Source of the DNA: an uncultured Eubacteriales bacterium
GTDB taxonomy: Bacteria > Bacillota > Clostridia > Oscillospirales > CAG-272
Direction of reading: 5' to 3'
DNA length: 64,000 nucleotides
NCBI GenBank assembly: GCA_934365155.1
Contig: CAKRMZ010000004.1
Location: forward strand, 1 to 64,000
Part shown: positions 50,410 through 59,040 of the stretch, piece after piece
Layout: every line of letters begins with the position of its first letter
Numbering within the stretch: position 1 is the first letter of the stretch
Program-made: the position numbers and the translations under genes
The notes under the pieces: model-generated
Told to the model about the DNA's origin: nothing
Seen by the model: only the letters and a program-made list of their open reading frames with translations
The model's database searches: none

Positions 50410-51156
50410 TTAACCGCGGTTCATAAAATCATACAGTCTCTTTAAAAACACACACATCATTTCACGCGTGCAATTTTCATGGAGCTTTAAATCTCCGTTC
50501 TCGTCACCGCACATAATGCGATTGTCTATCGCCCACTGTACTGCGTCCTTTGCCCATTCACTCGGGATATTGTCCTGTCGATTCATAGGGGCCTCCTCTT
50601 TCTTTTCTGTATCGTATTCTATATAGGGTAATTTTCCGTGCTTTGCCCAGATTCGGTACGGAGCGGTGCGTCTTTTGTTTCCGAGGGACGTAATCTGTAC
50701 CCCGTCTTTCCATGCCGGAGTGCACTCCACCACGGTATCGTCTGCAATGTAGATCCCGATATGCCCTCTCGTCCACACCACCTCGCCGGGAATAATGCTT
50801 GAAAAATCCTCGCTGATGTCATTACAATAGTCAATCATGGTATCTTCGCCGATATCCGGCACTCCGTTGGACTGATATACCGCGCCGCCGTATTCGTTCT
50901 CCGGATCGCCGTCCCAGCCCCACAGGATTGCTTTGATAAAGCAAACACAGTCAAAACCGTATACGGTTCCGTCATGGGAAACCGCCTCATTGATTTGCTC
51001 TCGGCGATACGCTTGTGCATTGTAATCGTATGCTCGGATATATCGTCCGACGGTGGCGGCGTTCAACGGCGCTCCGAAGCATCCCATGACATAAAGTGTA
51101 GAGTATCGATTCGCAATCCGCTGTGCTATATTAATAAATTCGCTGGCTTTCATCAT
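50410..51156 (-). CDS. NlpC/P60-type endolysin-like protein with C-terminal SLH-type domain
   Basis: A 248-residue protein. The catalytic domain (about 1-175) has Cys70 in YGFDCVCFIKAILWGW and His132 in WTRGHIGIYIADDTVVE. A short linker leads to one SLH-like repeat at the end (SEWAKDAVQWAIDNRIMCGD, near 198-217). There is no signal peptide, unlike the five-gene array at 16-26 kb, so it would need a holin-like route or cell lysis to reach the wall. It resembles lysin-type cysteine peptidases of gut Clostridia phages and prophages, but no other phage genes are next to it. AAGAAGG precedes ATG 51156. Confidence 0.78.
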   Translation of the reverse strand: MMKASEFINIAQRIANRYSTLYVMGCFGAPLNAATVGRYIRAYDYNAQAYRREQINEAVSHDGTVYGFDCVCFIKAILWGWDGDPENEYGGAVYQSNGVPDIGEDTMIDYCNDISEDFSSIIPGEVVWTRGHIGIYIADDTVVECTPAWKDGVQITSLGNKRRTAPYRIWAKHGKLPYIEYDTEKKEEAPMNRQDNIPSEWAKDAVQWAIDNRIMCGDENGDLKLHENCTREMMCVFLKRLYDFMNRG

Positions 51157-51256
51157 CTTGATTCACCTTCTTCGGTTTCAGGTATTTTTCGGTGCTACGG
51201 TTTGCATCCACCAAGCCCCCACTGATAATATACGCTGCCGAAGCGGCTCCTGCCAT
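51131..51256 (-). CDS. possible 41-codon ORF overlapping the lysin start
   Basis: An ATG at 51256 opens 41 codons that end at TAA (51131-51133), overlapping the start of the lysin gene by 26 bases in another frame. The first half (AGAASAAYIISGGLV) is weakly hydrophobic and the second half is charged. AGAGG lies 11 bases before the ATG. Position just upstream of a signal-less lysin recalls holin genes, but the hydrophobic part is short. Too small to be sure it is translated. Confidence 0.25.
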   Translation of the reverse strand: MAGAASAAYIISGGLVDANRSTEKYLKPKKVNQDDESQRIY

Positions 51257-51305
51257 AATAATGCTTGCCTCTTGTATTACGGTGCAATCCGTTTTGCTTT
51301 TGCAG

Positions 51306-51342
51306 CAAAAAAGGCAACTGCCGAAAACGGCAGTTGCCTTTG
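51306..51342 (-). terminator. terminator after the NPQTG surface protein gene
   Basis: AAGGCAACTGCCG and CGGCAGTTGCCTT form a perfect stem (51311-51323 with 51328-51340) around a tetraloop-sized gap. On the minus strand it is followed by TTTTTT. Confidence 0.9.
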
Positions 51343-51357
51343 GAAAAGAGATTCCCG

Positions 51358-53208
51358 TTATCTGTTATACTTTTTCTTTTTGCTTACAAATGTCGTTCCG
51401 GCCAGAACGCTACCGCTGATAACGATCAGTACAGCGCCCAGCATAAACTCGCGACTGTCTCCGGTCTGCGGATTCTTGCCATCGGAAGGTTGCACGACTG
51501 CAATTTCCTCCGTTTCAGCATAGGCGCAAACAGAACAGATATGTGTTTTCTCACCCTTTTCAGTCTCTGTCGCCTCTTTGGTCACTTTCCATTCGCCGTA
51601 TTTGTGCGCTTCCTTATTTTGAATATCATGACAATCTTTACACTCGTTCCAGTGAGACGCTTTGTCATGTTCGATCTGGTAGTCATGAGCATGAGCGGTG
51701 TAAATATTTTCAAACGTCATCCGGTCAACCGGCTGACCTTCCCAGTCGAAATGATATTCATTCCCGTTATCCGTCTTTTCAACGATACCCGGAAGAATTC
51801 TCACACCGAAAATTGTTTCGGAAGAATCGCCTTGAACATACTCCGGGATCAATGCCCAAACGGCATCGGAATAAGTCCAGCCCTCCTCGTCTCCTTTGAT
51901 CTGGCGAACAACTGCGCCCTCGCATAGGAATCTCTCCACTTGAGATCTCGGGCCAGTGATAATCAGAGTTCCGTTATAACTGCCTTCGCCGTTGGTCGCA
52001 ACGCTGCCGATACACTTTACATCAGCAACCGACTCTTCGCCGACATGGAATCGCACCACATCCAATGTGAAGGTCGTTTCCCCGGCATTGACATTATCTC
52101 CTAATTTGACCGTAGTGGTAAAAGGAGCCTCTATCGTATCAATGATCTCATTGGTTATGAAATGAACATTTTTATAAAGAGCAAAATATTGAGTACCGCT
52201 CGAAAGCAAATCAATTTCCGTTTCCGCAGAGTCTACCGCCTGTGCATATTTCAGCACATACCCGTCGGAAACCACGGGCACACATTCGTCGGAAATTGCG
52301 GGAATATTGTTTTCATTTGTATTTTTCGCATCGATATCGGCAGCTTCTACAGTGATACTTTTGCCGCCCATCGGGTATTTGCCGTCAGTAATTACTTTCG
52401 CATTCCCTTTTATTAAAATATCGCCCAGTGTCCAGATCGCGCTGTCCGCGGTAGAGGTGCAATCTACTTTGCCGCCGTCGATCGTCAAATTTCCCTCGGT
52501 ATACAGAGCGGGATAATAGCTTTTTGCCGTCAGCTCGGAATTGATAATTTCAATTTTGCCCGACCCGTTCTCATTGCCCATATATGCTGCGTTAAAATAA
52601 TCGGCGGTCGCTTTCAGTTCAACCTCGCTTCCGTTTTTGACCGTTAATTCTTTCGCACTTGCAGCAGAATACATACTAACGGATTTCACCTTTGCGTTAT
52701 CAATGGAAATATTTCCTTTATTATAGGAAGTAATACCGCTGCCGTCTGTTGATTTTATATCAAGTTCTGCACCGTCGGATATTTCAATGTTTCCGTTTAG
52801 CGTGTAAAGAGCATCCCATGTTACATCTATGGTAAGCTTTCCGTCACCGATAATATGATAATTAACGCTGTCACCGTCTGCAAGGATTCCGCCGCAATTT
52901 TCTAAAGTAATGCTGTTTGTTCCGGAAAGCTTGATAGTCAAATCTGCGTTTCCGATCACCCGGATACCGTATTTCGGATTATCGCCGCTGTTGTCGCCGT
53001 TGGTAATTACAGCATTATCCAGTGTAAGCGTCTCTGTCGTCGGGTCGTAGGTTGCCGTTCCCTCTCCGCATGCAATAGAGAGCTTTGCGCTTGTAAACTG
53101 CTCCCCGTTTACATACAGGCCATAGCTTTCCTCGGCAAATGCTGCAATGGGCAGCACCCCTGCAACCATCACAAGACAAAGCAAAATTGCCAATAGTTTC
53201 TTTCTCAT
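51358..53208 (-). CDS. cell-surface beta-helix-like protein with NPQTG sorting signal
   Basis: A 616-residue secreted protein. A signal peptide (1-26) is followed by about 300 residues of repeating short strands (DLTIKLSGTNSITLEN, GNIEISDGAELDIKSTDGSG, GNLTIDGGKVDCTS) that read like a parallel beta-helix. A second all-beta part follows (about 330-510). Near the C-terminus comes HWNECKDCHDIQNKEAH... HICSVCAYAE, a pair of CxxC units that could bind zinc. The tail is GKNPQTGD plus a membrane helix and KKKKYNR, a typical clostridial sortase signal. No sortase gene is in the window. It is transcribed alone, from the promoter at 53281-53310 to a strong terminator. Confidence 0.82.
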   Translation of the reverse strand: MRKKLLAILLCLVMVAGVLPIAAFAEESYGLYVNGEQFTSAKLSIACGEGTATYDPTTETLTLDNAVITNGDNSGDNPKYGIRVIGNADLTIKLSGTNSITLENCGGILADGDSVNYHIIGDGKLTIDVTWDALYTLNGNIEISDGAELDIKSTDGSGITSYNKGNISIDNAKVKSVSMYSAASAKELTVKNGSEVELKATADYFNAAYMGNENGSGKIEIINSELTAKSYYPALYTEGNLTIDGGKVDCTSTADSAIWTLGDILIKGNAKVITDGKYPMGGKSITVEAADIDAKNTNENNIPAISDECVPVVSDGYVLKYAQAVDSAETEIDLLSSGTQYFALYKNVHFITNEIIDTIEAPFTTTVKLGDNVNAGETTFTLDVVRFHVGEESVADVKCIGSVATNGEGSYNGTLIITGPRSQVERFLCEGAVVRQIKGDEEGWTYSDAVWALIPEYVQGDSSETIFGVRILPGIVEKTDNGNEYHFDWEGQPVDRMTFENIYTAHAHDYQIEHDKASHWNECKDCHDIQNKEAHKYGEWKVTKEATETEKGEKTHICSVCAYAETEEIAVVQPSDGKNPQTGDSREFMLGAVLIVISGSVLAGTTFVSKKKKYNR

Positions 53209-53280
53209 TATCGATCCTCCGTTTCGCCATCCCTTGACAGCTATTTTATTTTCAGTCTAAAAAACTGACACATATGTTAT

Positions 53281-53310
53281 ATTATATAAGGTCGATATAA
53301 TCGAAGTCAA
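53281..53310 (-). promoter_or_regulatory. promoter of the NPQTG surface protein gene
   Basis: On the minus strand TTGACT (53310-53305) and TATAAT (53286-53281) with an 18-base spacer, about 73 bases before the start. Confidence 0.75.
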
Positions 53311-53363
53311 GAAATTTGCAGCAAATATTCGTGAAGCAACTGTAAACATTCCACACAAGCCGT

Positions 53364-53407
53364 AAAGAGGGACGGCAGGTGCCTTTCGGTAGCTGCCGTC
53401 CCTCTTT
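53364..53407 (-). terminator. stem-loop after the DUF4430 gene
   Basis: AAAGAGGGACGGCAG (53364-53378) pairs perfectly with CTGCCGTCCCTCTTT (53393-53407). On the minus strand only a short T run follows (CTCTTTACGG), so termination efficiency is uncertain although the stem is very stable. Confidence 0.6.
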
Positions 53408-53513
53408 ATGTATTCCGTTTTAAATCAACCCCAAGCTCCGCTTAAAATACGAAGCTTGGCCGTATAAATTCCCGTCATTCCGCAACAGAACGTTTTTTAT
53501 ACCCGGATCAAAG

Positions 53514-53969
53514 TCAGGATTCCACTTTAAACGAATACGTTGATCCGCTTACAATATCTGTAGAATCCACACCGGTAGATGCATACTGACCGTCGATATA
53601 GAACGCCCAGTATTTTTTATCCGTGTCATAATCAACCGTTACACCGTTAACGGTTTTTACATACAAACCGTATGCGCCGTTTTCTCCCGCAATCAAATCA
53701 AGCTCTGTCAAGGCAGCACCTACCGTCTTTTTGTCGGTGTGAATCTCAAATCGGGTTTCGTTTCCTTCCGAATCGGTAACGGTAAAGTGAAACGTTGTTT
53801 CTCCTTCACCCAAAACACGCCCACTATCCCGGGGCTCTGTGTCTGTTACGGGAGCTTCGGTGTCTGTATCTGTGCCTTTCGGCGACTGACTTTTGCAGCC
53901 TACCATCAGCAAAACAAGCATCAAGGCAAGTATTACGTATCCGAGACGCATCCATTTTGTTTTTTTCAT
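53514..53969 (-). CDS. DUF4430-domain lipoprotein
   Basis: A 151-residue lipoprotein. The signal peptide ends in the lipobox LMVGC (Cys near residue 25), followed by a Thr/Asp-rich linker and a DUF4430 domain (about 58-151). That domain has TVGAALTELDLIAGENGAYGLYV and KKYWAFYIDGQYASTGVDST, the conserved end of this transcobalamin-C-terminal-like fold. Such domains occur on many clostridial surface proteins, and ligand binding is presumed but not defined. AGGAGG precedes ATG. It lies between the surface-protein gene and the glycosyltransferase gene on the same strand, each with separate signals. Confidence 0.85.
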   Translation of the reverse strand: MKKTKWMRLGYVILALMLVLLMVGCKSQSPKGTDTDTEAPVTDTEPRDSGRVLGEGETTFHFTVTDSEGNETRFEIHTDKKTVGAALTELDLIAGENGAYGLYVKTVNGVTVDYDTDKKYWAFYIDGQYASTGVDSTDIVSGSTYSFKVES

Positions 53970-54016
53970 TTGTTTTCCTCCTAATATGTCATTATAAATT
54001 GCAATAAATGCTCCAT

Positions 54017-55870
54017 TTAAAGAACCACACCCGAAAAATCCCGTTGCGTTTCTTTTGAAGTTTGGGACTCATGCGGCACGCGCTTGCCGCCGCCATCGAA
54101 AATCAAGAGCAAAAATAACGGATACAGCATTGTAATCGGCAAAATATATCGCATATTGCTGACCGGTCCCAACATATACGTTGCCCACAGAAGAAACGGG
54201 GGCAGGAGAATAATCAAATCCCGATACCGTCTTTTCCATATCAGACAGAACGCACTGCAAAGTATCGCCCACACCGGAGTGGTAATCGAGAAAAGATTTG
54301 ATATCAAAGGAAGCTTTTGGAACAAGCTGTAATCGGCAACGCTTTCGTAAAAGCGATATAATCCCGGCAATTTGGAGTCCCTGACAACCGAATAGTTTTC
54401 ATCCTCATAAATATACGTCTCAATATACTGCCTTTGGGAATATTCATCCACCGTGCTCGCATCGGGATACCAATACGGCAAATTCAGATTTAAAAACGCC
54501 GTCACGTATTCTCCCGGATATCTGCACAGCAAACGGAACCACAGTTTATAAAAGGCCATCGGATCCGAATTGTAGTTTCCGGTTTTGAATCCGTACTTGA
54601 TCGGATCGGCAAAACGGGGATTATAATCGGACAAAATGGTGTCATAATTTAAAAACCGATCGATTTCGAGGACAGTTTCCTCACTCAATTCCTCCGCATG
54701 CCGTACCACGGTATACGCAATTTGCTGCATCGGCACCGAGAGTTTCTCGCGGTTGTTGCCGTCCTCCACCCGGAGCATGCGCATTACCGGCCCATTAATA
54801 ATAAAGAAAGATGCCAAGGCACACAGAAACAGCACATAGGTCTGAAGCCGGTACTTCTTTAAAAACAGAATCAAACACAGTGCAGTCGCAACAAAAACAT
54901 AGATCGCATTGTTTCGAAGCAGGCAACAGAGCACAAGGGTGACAATGGTTGCCGCAAACTTCAACCGGTTCCGAAAGAATTCCTCGCTGTACCGAACCGC
55001 ATCATAGATAAACAGAAAAGACAAAACAAAGAAAACGGAAAAGCACACGTCTTTGGTAGGAATGATAGAAAATATCGCAAAAACCGGATTCAAAGCAAAA
55101 TACAATGCCGAGATTGTAAAAAGGCTGTTTTTTGTCTGTCGACGACGGATATAGACCAAAGCATAAGCAAAGGTTGCTGCCAGCATGAGCATTTGAAGAA
55201 TTCCGTAAACCACAAGCGGCTCTATATGTAAAAAGCGTCCGATCCCCATGCAAAGCTGCCAAAAGAAAGTATGCAGCGGCGGATGGTATTTACTGTATGC
55301 GCAAACGCCCATCGCCTGCATATTCTGCCAAAGAATATCATAGGAATAAATCCCCGGATAATAGGCCAAAAAGCAAGGAATATACAGCAAAAAAATACCG
55401 GCCCACAGTATAAAAAACAGAGAACTGTCGCTGCACGTATACAGTAGCATTTTCCCATTCGGAGAAACCGTATCGTGTTTTTCATAAACCGCAAGGACAA
55501 ACGACGCAAAAGCACCGACCAATACCGTCAAGCCGATAACGGAAATCAAACCGGACAAAATCTGCTTCGGCGATTGAAACAGGCGGTCCAAATTACCGTT
55601 ATCGTAAAGCGATTTTCCGATCACCGTCACTACGGCATAAAAAGCCGCAAAGATACCGGAGAGCCGCTTGGCTCTCGGCGGTTGTGCTTGCGCTTTGTCA
55701 ATCAACACAAAAGAAACAAAAAACAGAATTCCGTTCAACGCCGTCCCAAAAACAATATTGCTTCCGGAAAACAAATAGCGCGTAACGCTGACGGTAACAA
55801 AGTATGCTAACATCAACTTGATAAAAACGGATATTCTGTTTCTCCATATCAAATTATTATGAAAACCCAT
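54017..55870 (-). CDS. polytopic membrane protein, probable GT-C type glycosyltransferase (DUF6020-like)
   Basis: A 617-residue integral membrane protein with about a dozen hydrophobic segments spread over residues 15-610. The first large loop holds a segment YSDILWQNMQAMG near 190 and AYSKYHPPLHTFFWQL near 205. The K-Y-H-P-P-L-H pattern is typical of GT-C family glycosyltransferases that use polyprenyl-phosphate sugars. GAAGGAG serves ATG 55870; earlier in-frame ATGs lie upstream of this site. It follows the GT2 gene by 84 bases, in the right direction for that gene to supply polyprenyl-linked sugar. The target could be a wall polymer or glycoprotein. Confidence 0.75.
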   Translation of the reverse strand: MGFHNNLIWRNRISVFIKLMLAYFVTVSVTRYLFSGSNIVFGTALNGILFFVSFVLIDKAQAQPPRAKRLSGIFAAFYAVVTVIGKSLYDNGNLDRLFQSPKQILSGLISVIGLTVLVGAFASFVLAVYEKHDTVSPNGKMLLYTCSDSSLFFILWAGIFLLYIPCFLAYYPGIYSYDILWQNMQAMGVCAYSKYHPPLHTFFWQLCMGIGRFLHIEPLVVYGILQMLMLAATFAYALVYIRRRQTKNSLFTISALYFALNPVFAIFSIIPTKDVCFSVFFVLSFLFIYDAVRYSEEFFRNRLKFAATIVTLVLCCLLRNNAIYVFVATALCLILFLKKYRLQTYVLFLCALASFFIINGPVMRMLRVEDGNNREKLSVPMQQIAYTVVRHAEELSEETVLEIDRFLNYDTILSDYNPRFADPIKYGFKTGNYNSDPMAFYKLWFRLLCRYPGEYVTAFLNLNLPYWYPDASTVDEYSQRQYIETYIYEDENYSVVRDSKLPGLYRFYESVADYSLFQKLPLISNLFSITTPVWAILCSAFCLIWKRRYRDLIILLPPFLLWATYMLGPVSNMRYILPITMLYPLFLLLIFDGGGKRVPHESQTSKETQRDFSGVVL

Positions 55871-55954
55871 AAAAAGCGCTCCTTCAAACATTTGCAAAAA
55901 CTTGATAAAACAAAAGCTTTGCAAAAATACGGCTCGAACATTCCGGGTATTTCT

Positions 55955-56881
55955 TTAATCAACAGATTTCATTTTCGATTCATACTCACTTTGCACGCGA
56001 AAAAGCTGGAATTCAAAATCCTGCCGATTTTTTCGCGCAACGGTAGAAAGAATCAGACCCGTAAAAAACGACTGCAAAGCCGCGGTCATCAAAAATATTC
56101 CGGGGAACAGCAACAGCCGCGTCGACAAAGACTCAGCCGGTAGTAAAAACGCCAATGCGCCGATCAGAAAAACCACAGACAAAAAAGAAAAGAAGCGCAG
56201 CGGTCGGAAATTTTTAAAAAGCCGCAAAATCGTACGTAGCACCTTAAACCCATCCGAATATGTGCGGAGCTTGGATTCGCTCCCTGCAGGACGGTCGCGG
56301 TAATCAATAATCACATTTTCAACCAACAAATTTTTGTCAATTGCATGGATGCTCATTTCCGTCTCAATCTCAAAGCCCTTTGACAGCATCGGGAACGTTT
56401 TGACAAATAAATAACTGAACGCTCGGTAACCTGTCATAATATCTTTAATATTACTGCGAAACATAGAGTTAATACAAAAGCGCACCAGGCTGTTCCCGAA
56501 ATTATGAAACGGGCGCTTGTTTTCGGTAAAGTACGTTGAAGAAAGACGGTCACCGACCACCATATCCGCACGGCCGCTCAGTATTTTTTCGACCATCTCC
56601 GGGGCAAATTCCGCCGGATACGTATCATCCCCGTCTGCCATGATATAGCACTGTGCATCAATCTCCCGAAACATACGGCGAATCACATTGCCTTTGCCCT
56701 GCTTATACTCATGCCGCACAACCGCACCGGCCGCTTGTGCCACGGCAGCCGTATCATCGGAGGAGTTGTTGTCATAAACGTATATCGTTGCTTCCGGAAG
56801 ATTCTTTTTAAAGTCTGCTACCACTTTCGCTATGGTTTGGCCTTCGTTATAGCACGGAATCAATACTGCGATTTTATCCAA
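55955..56881 (-). CDS. family 2 glycosyltransferase with C-terminal membrane helices
   Basis: A 308-residue GT2 protein resembling polyprenyl-phosphate hexose synthases (DPM1/Dpm-like). The GT-A core (about 1-215) starts IAVLIPCYNEGQTIAKV, has YIMADGDDTYP near 85 (the DxD metal site) and KDIMTGYRAFS near 150. Two membrane helices fill the C-terminus (about 228-285), as in many bacterial GtrB-type enzymes. The start is TTG at 56881, nine bases after GAGGGAG; the longer frame starts inside that site. It likely makes a lipid-linked sugar for the multi-helix glycosyltransferase encoded next. Confidence 0.85.
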   Translation of the reverse strand: MDKIAVLIPCYNEGQTIAKVVADFKKNLPEATIYVYDNNSSDDTAAVAQAAGAVVRHEYKQGKGNVIRRMFREIDAQCYIMADGDDTYPAEFAPEMVEKILSGRADMVVGDRLSSTYFTENKRPFHNFGNSLVRFCINSMFRSNIKDIMTGYRAFSYLFVKTFPMLSKGFEIETEMSIHAIDKNLLVENVIIDYRDRPAGSESKLRTYSDGFKVLRTILRLFKNFRPLRFFSFLSVVFLIGALAFLLPAESLSTRLLLFPGIFLMTAALQSFFTGLILSTVARKNRQDFEFQLFRVQSEYESKMKSVD

Positions 56882-57014
56882 AAATATGCACTCCCTCAAT
56901 GATTTTTTATCAAAAGTTTAAAAATATAAGCATAATACAGTACCAGTGATTATATCATAGAAAAACGGATACTGTCAAGGCAATTAAAACACCGATATAT
57001 ACAGCCTCAACTAA

Positions 57015-57055
57015 TAAAAAACGGGCAGAAACCCTTCTCTCTGCCCGTTTTTTTA
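57015..57055. terminator. bidirectional-looking terminator after the SleB-like gene
   Basis: AAAAAACGGGCAG (57015-57027) pairs with CTGCCCGTTTTTT (57041-57053), with T runs on both strands. It directly follows the stop codon of the SleB-like gene on the minus strand. Confidence 0.88.
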
Positions 57056-57775
57056 TTTTGCAAATACATGCGCTCCGATGGTAACAATCGTTTCGCGACT
57101 ATGCATCCAAGCGGAATTTGTCTTTTTCGGATTATAAAAATAAATTGCTCCGTAAGTAGGATCCACTCCGTTTTGGGCGTCCTGAGCCGCGCGAAGGCAG
57201 CTATCCTCAAGCTTTACCCAAATTTGACCGTTCGCCACCGATGAAAAAGCGCCGCTTTGATAGATGACATCCGAAATTGTATTCGGAAACGATGAATGCT
57301 TCACCCGGTTCAGCACCACCGCACCGACGGCGATCTGACCGAGATAGTCCTCTCCCCTCGCCTCCGCATTAATCAACCGCGCTAAAAGCAGCGTGTCACT
57401 GTCGTATCCCTGCAAGGCGCCGGATCCGCCCGATGAAGCAATCCCCAGAGAGGAAAGCGTTGCGTTCCCGGCAATTCCGTCCGCGCTGAGCCCCCGGTCG
57501 GCTTGATAGCGCCGAACCGCCTCCTCGGTTTTTGAACCGAAAATCCCGTCGATTTCTCCGCTGTAGTACCCGAGTTCAAACAGAGACGTCTGTAGCGTGC
57601 GAACCGCCTCTCCGTTTGATCCTCTGCTTAGCGAAGCCTGAACAGCGATTTCTTTCTTGCCTTGAATCCATGAAAAACACATCGAATAAATTCCGAGTAT
57701 AGCGGCAATAATAAGGACCGCGCAGATCAAACTCACGAAAAATGCACGCCCCCCGCCATTCATAACATTCTTCAT
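57053..57775 (-). CDS. SleB-like cortex-lytic enzyme (PG-binding plus Hydrolase_2)
   Basis: A 240-residue cell-wall hydrolase. An N-terminal membrane helix (about 10-33) may be a signal anchor. A peptidoglycan-binding domain (about 50-108) has SNGEAVRTLQTSLFELGYYSGEID. The C-terminal Hydrolase_2 domain (about 125-240) carries LLARLINAEARGE, whose Glu is the catalytic residue of SleB/CwlJ-type lytic transglycosylases, then GAVVLNRVKHSSFPNTISDV. It is probably the germination enzyme acting with YpeB, although ypeB lies 47 kb away. AGGAGG precedes ATG 57775. A weak forespore-type promoter (GTATA, 15-18 bases, GTGAAAAATA around 57806-57835) may exist upstream. Confidence 0.83.
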   Translation of the reverse strand: MKNVMNGGGRAFFVSLICAVLIIAAILGIYSMCFSWIQGKKEIAVQASLSRGSNGEAVRTLQTSLFELGYYSGEIDGIFGSKTEEAVRRYQADRGLSADGIAGNATLSSLGIASSGGSGALQGYDSDTLLLARLINAEARGEDYLGQIAVGAVVLNRVKHSSFPNTISDVIYQSGAFSSVANGQIWVKLEDSCLRAAQDAQNGVDPTYGAIYFYNPKKTNSAWMHSRETIVTIGAHVFAK

Positions 57776-57853
57776 TCCAAGCCTCCTGTTTGAATTTCAC
57801 ACGCATATTTTTCACATATCTGCATAAATTTATACAAAAATCCGAAATCAATA

Positions 57854-57882
57854 TTGACAAAAAAAATCTTTTTTGCTATAAT
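57854..57882 (+). promoter_or_regulatory. promoter of tRNA-Gln
   Basis: Perfect TTGACA (57854-57859) and TATAAT (57877-57882) with a 17-base spacer, 37 bases before the tRNA. Confidence 0.92.
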
Positions 57883-57919
57883 AGCCGTTGCAGTAGTAAA
57901 ATACAAAGCACTTCTTTAT

Positions 57920-57993
57920 TGCGGATTTGTGTAATGGCAGCACGACAGACTCTGACTCTGTTTGTCTGGGTTCAAATCCTAGATCCGCAGCCA
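57920..57993 (+). tRNA. tRNA-Gln (anticodon CUG)
   Basis: Acceptor TGCGGAT pairs with ATCCGCA, then G as discriminator and an encoded CCA. The anticodon stem ACAGA/TCTGT encloses CTCTGAC, giving CTG, which reads CAG glutamine codons. The weak first acceptor pair (U-A) is a usual identity feature of tRNA-Gln. A terminator follows. Confidence 0.94.
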
Positions 57994-57998
57994 AAGCA

Positions 57999-58035
57999 AA
58001 ACAGCACCCATGCAAAGGGTGCTGTTTTTGTTTTT
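57999..58035 (+). terminator. terminator after tRNA-Gln
   Basis: AAACAGCACCC (57999-58009) pairs with GGGTGCTGTTT (58017-58027) around a seven-base loop, followed by TTGTTTTT. Confidence 0.9.
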
Positions 58036-58090
58036 ACCGAAGCGTGGAATTTAAGCGATGAGAATTCAGACTCTCGCCAACCGTTGCTTT

Positions 58091-58135
58091 AAGAGCAGAA
58101 AGTGCGATGACTTTTCGCGTCTTCCGCTCTTTTTT
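58091..58135 (+). terminator. interrupted stem-loop with T run, downstream of the MerR gene
   Basis: AAGAGC and GCTCTT enclose an inner imperfect pairing (AAGTGCG with CGCGTCTT), ending in GCTCTTTTTT on the plus strand. It lies between tRNA-Gln and the minus-strand merR gene and might catch read-through from tRNA-Gln. Its role for merR is unclear. Confidence 0.45.
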
Positions 58136-58178
58136 ATATTTCCAATCGTTGCAGATTTTCGCCTGCCTTTTTCTTTTT

Positions 58179-59027
58179 TTAAAAGGAGTTTTCTCCCCCG
58201 GTTTCATATTCAACCTGTATCAGAATCTTCATAATAAAACGGTTCGGATCGCTCTCCGCAAGCTCGTCAAGCAGATATTCCTCATAAGCGTTGCCGGTGA
58301 TCCTAAGTCCCTTTTCTTTTATAAATGCGAGTAAATCGCTGTAAATACACTCCGTCTCTCCGTAATCTCCGTGCACATAACCGACGGTATACAGTCCCTT
58401 CGGGATCACGGCGTTGGCACCTACGAAATCCTTTAAGGTAAAGCACATATTGGAGACAATCCCACTCTTACCGGCGATGATGTTTTCCTTGCTCTTCATT
58501 TGTCCGCTTGAAAATATCAGCGGAAAATTCAGATTTTCGCACTTTTTATAAAAGCGTATGATAAAATCATCGTCAATGTCACCGAGAGAACAGTTGACGT
58601 CATCGCCGACGTACAGCGGAATATCCTCTTTGATCTCCATAACGGAAAACAGCGGAAACGATTTTTTTGAAATTTCTTTTCCGAATGTAATCTGTTCAAT
58701 ACGCAGACGGATCATATTTTCAAGCATTCGGTATCTATACAGCTTTTCCTCCGCCTCCTTTTGTTGCTTTCGGAGTATTTCTATCGCGGTGTCGGGAGAA
58801 ATATGATCCACAATTGTCTTTATTTTCTTCAGCGGAACGCCCATTTCACTGAGCATCAAAATCAAACTGATGACGTTAATCTGACTTCTGGAATACAAAC
58901 GGTATTTGTTATTCAAGACATTTATCGGCTTAAAAAGTCCGATACGGTCATAGTAGATAAGGGTTTGTCTGCTGATTCCCATCAGTTTCGCGAAATCAGA
59001 GATTGTAAAAAAATTATTTAAAACCAT
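58179..59027 (-). CDS. MerR-family regulator with effector-binding domain
   Basis: A 282-residue BmrR-like regulator. The N-terminal winged helix is FTISDFAKLMGISRQTLIYY near residues 7-26 with the wing YDRIGLFKP, followed by a coiled-coil helix (about 80-115) and a GyrI-like effector domain (about 125-280) containing IPKGLYTVGYVHGDYGE. Proteins of this type activate efflux genes on binding lipophilic cations or drugs. It is divergent from a heterodimeric ABC exporter and shares its 93-base control region. GAGGG precedes ATG 59027. The exporter is its probable target. Confidence 0.9.
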   Translation of the reverse strand: MVLNNFFTISDFAKLMGISRQTLIYYDRIGLFKPINVLNNKYRLYSRSQINVISLILMLSEMGVPLKKIKTIVDHISPDTAIEILRKQQKEAEEKLYRYRMLENMIRLRIEQITFGKEISKKSFPLFSVMEIKEDIPLYVGDDVNCSLGDIDDDFIIRFYKKCENLNFPLIFSSGQMKSKENIIAGKSGIVSNMCFTLKDFVGANAVIPKGLYTVGYVHGDYGETECIYSDLLAFIKEKGLRITGNAYEEYLLDELAESDPNRFIMKILIQVEYETGGENSF

Positions 59028-59040
59028 TGCACTTACCCTC

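Larger units (their letters stand above)
53209..53513. other. intergenic region with promoter and stem-loop
   Basis: This 305-base gap holds the promoter of the surface-protein gene (53281-53310) and a 15-bp stem-loop (53364-53407) that lies downstream of the DUF4430 gene. No gene is visible. Confidence 0.6.

Noticed and set aside
50410..51156. Prophage marked by the lysin-like gene
   Set aside because: No capsid, tail, terminase or integrase genes are adjacent; the neighbours are a tRNA and cell-surface genes.
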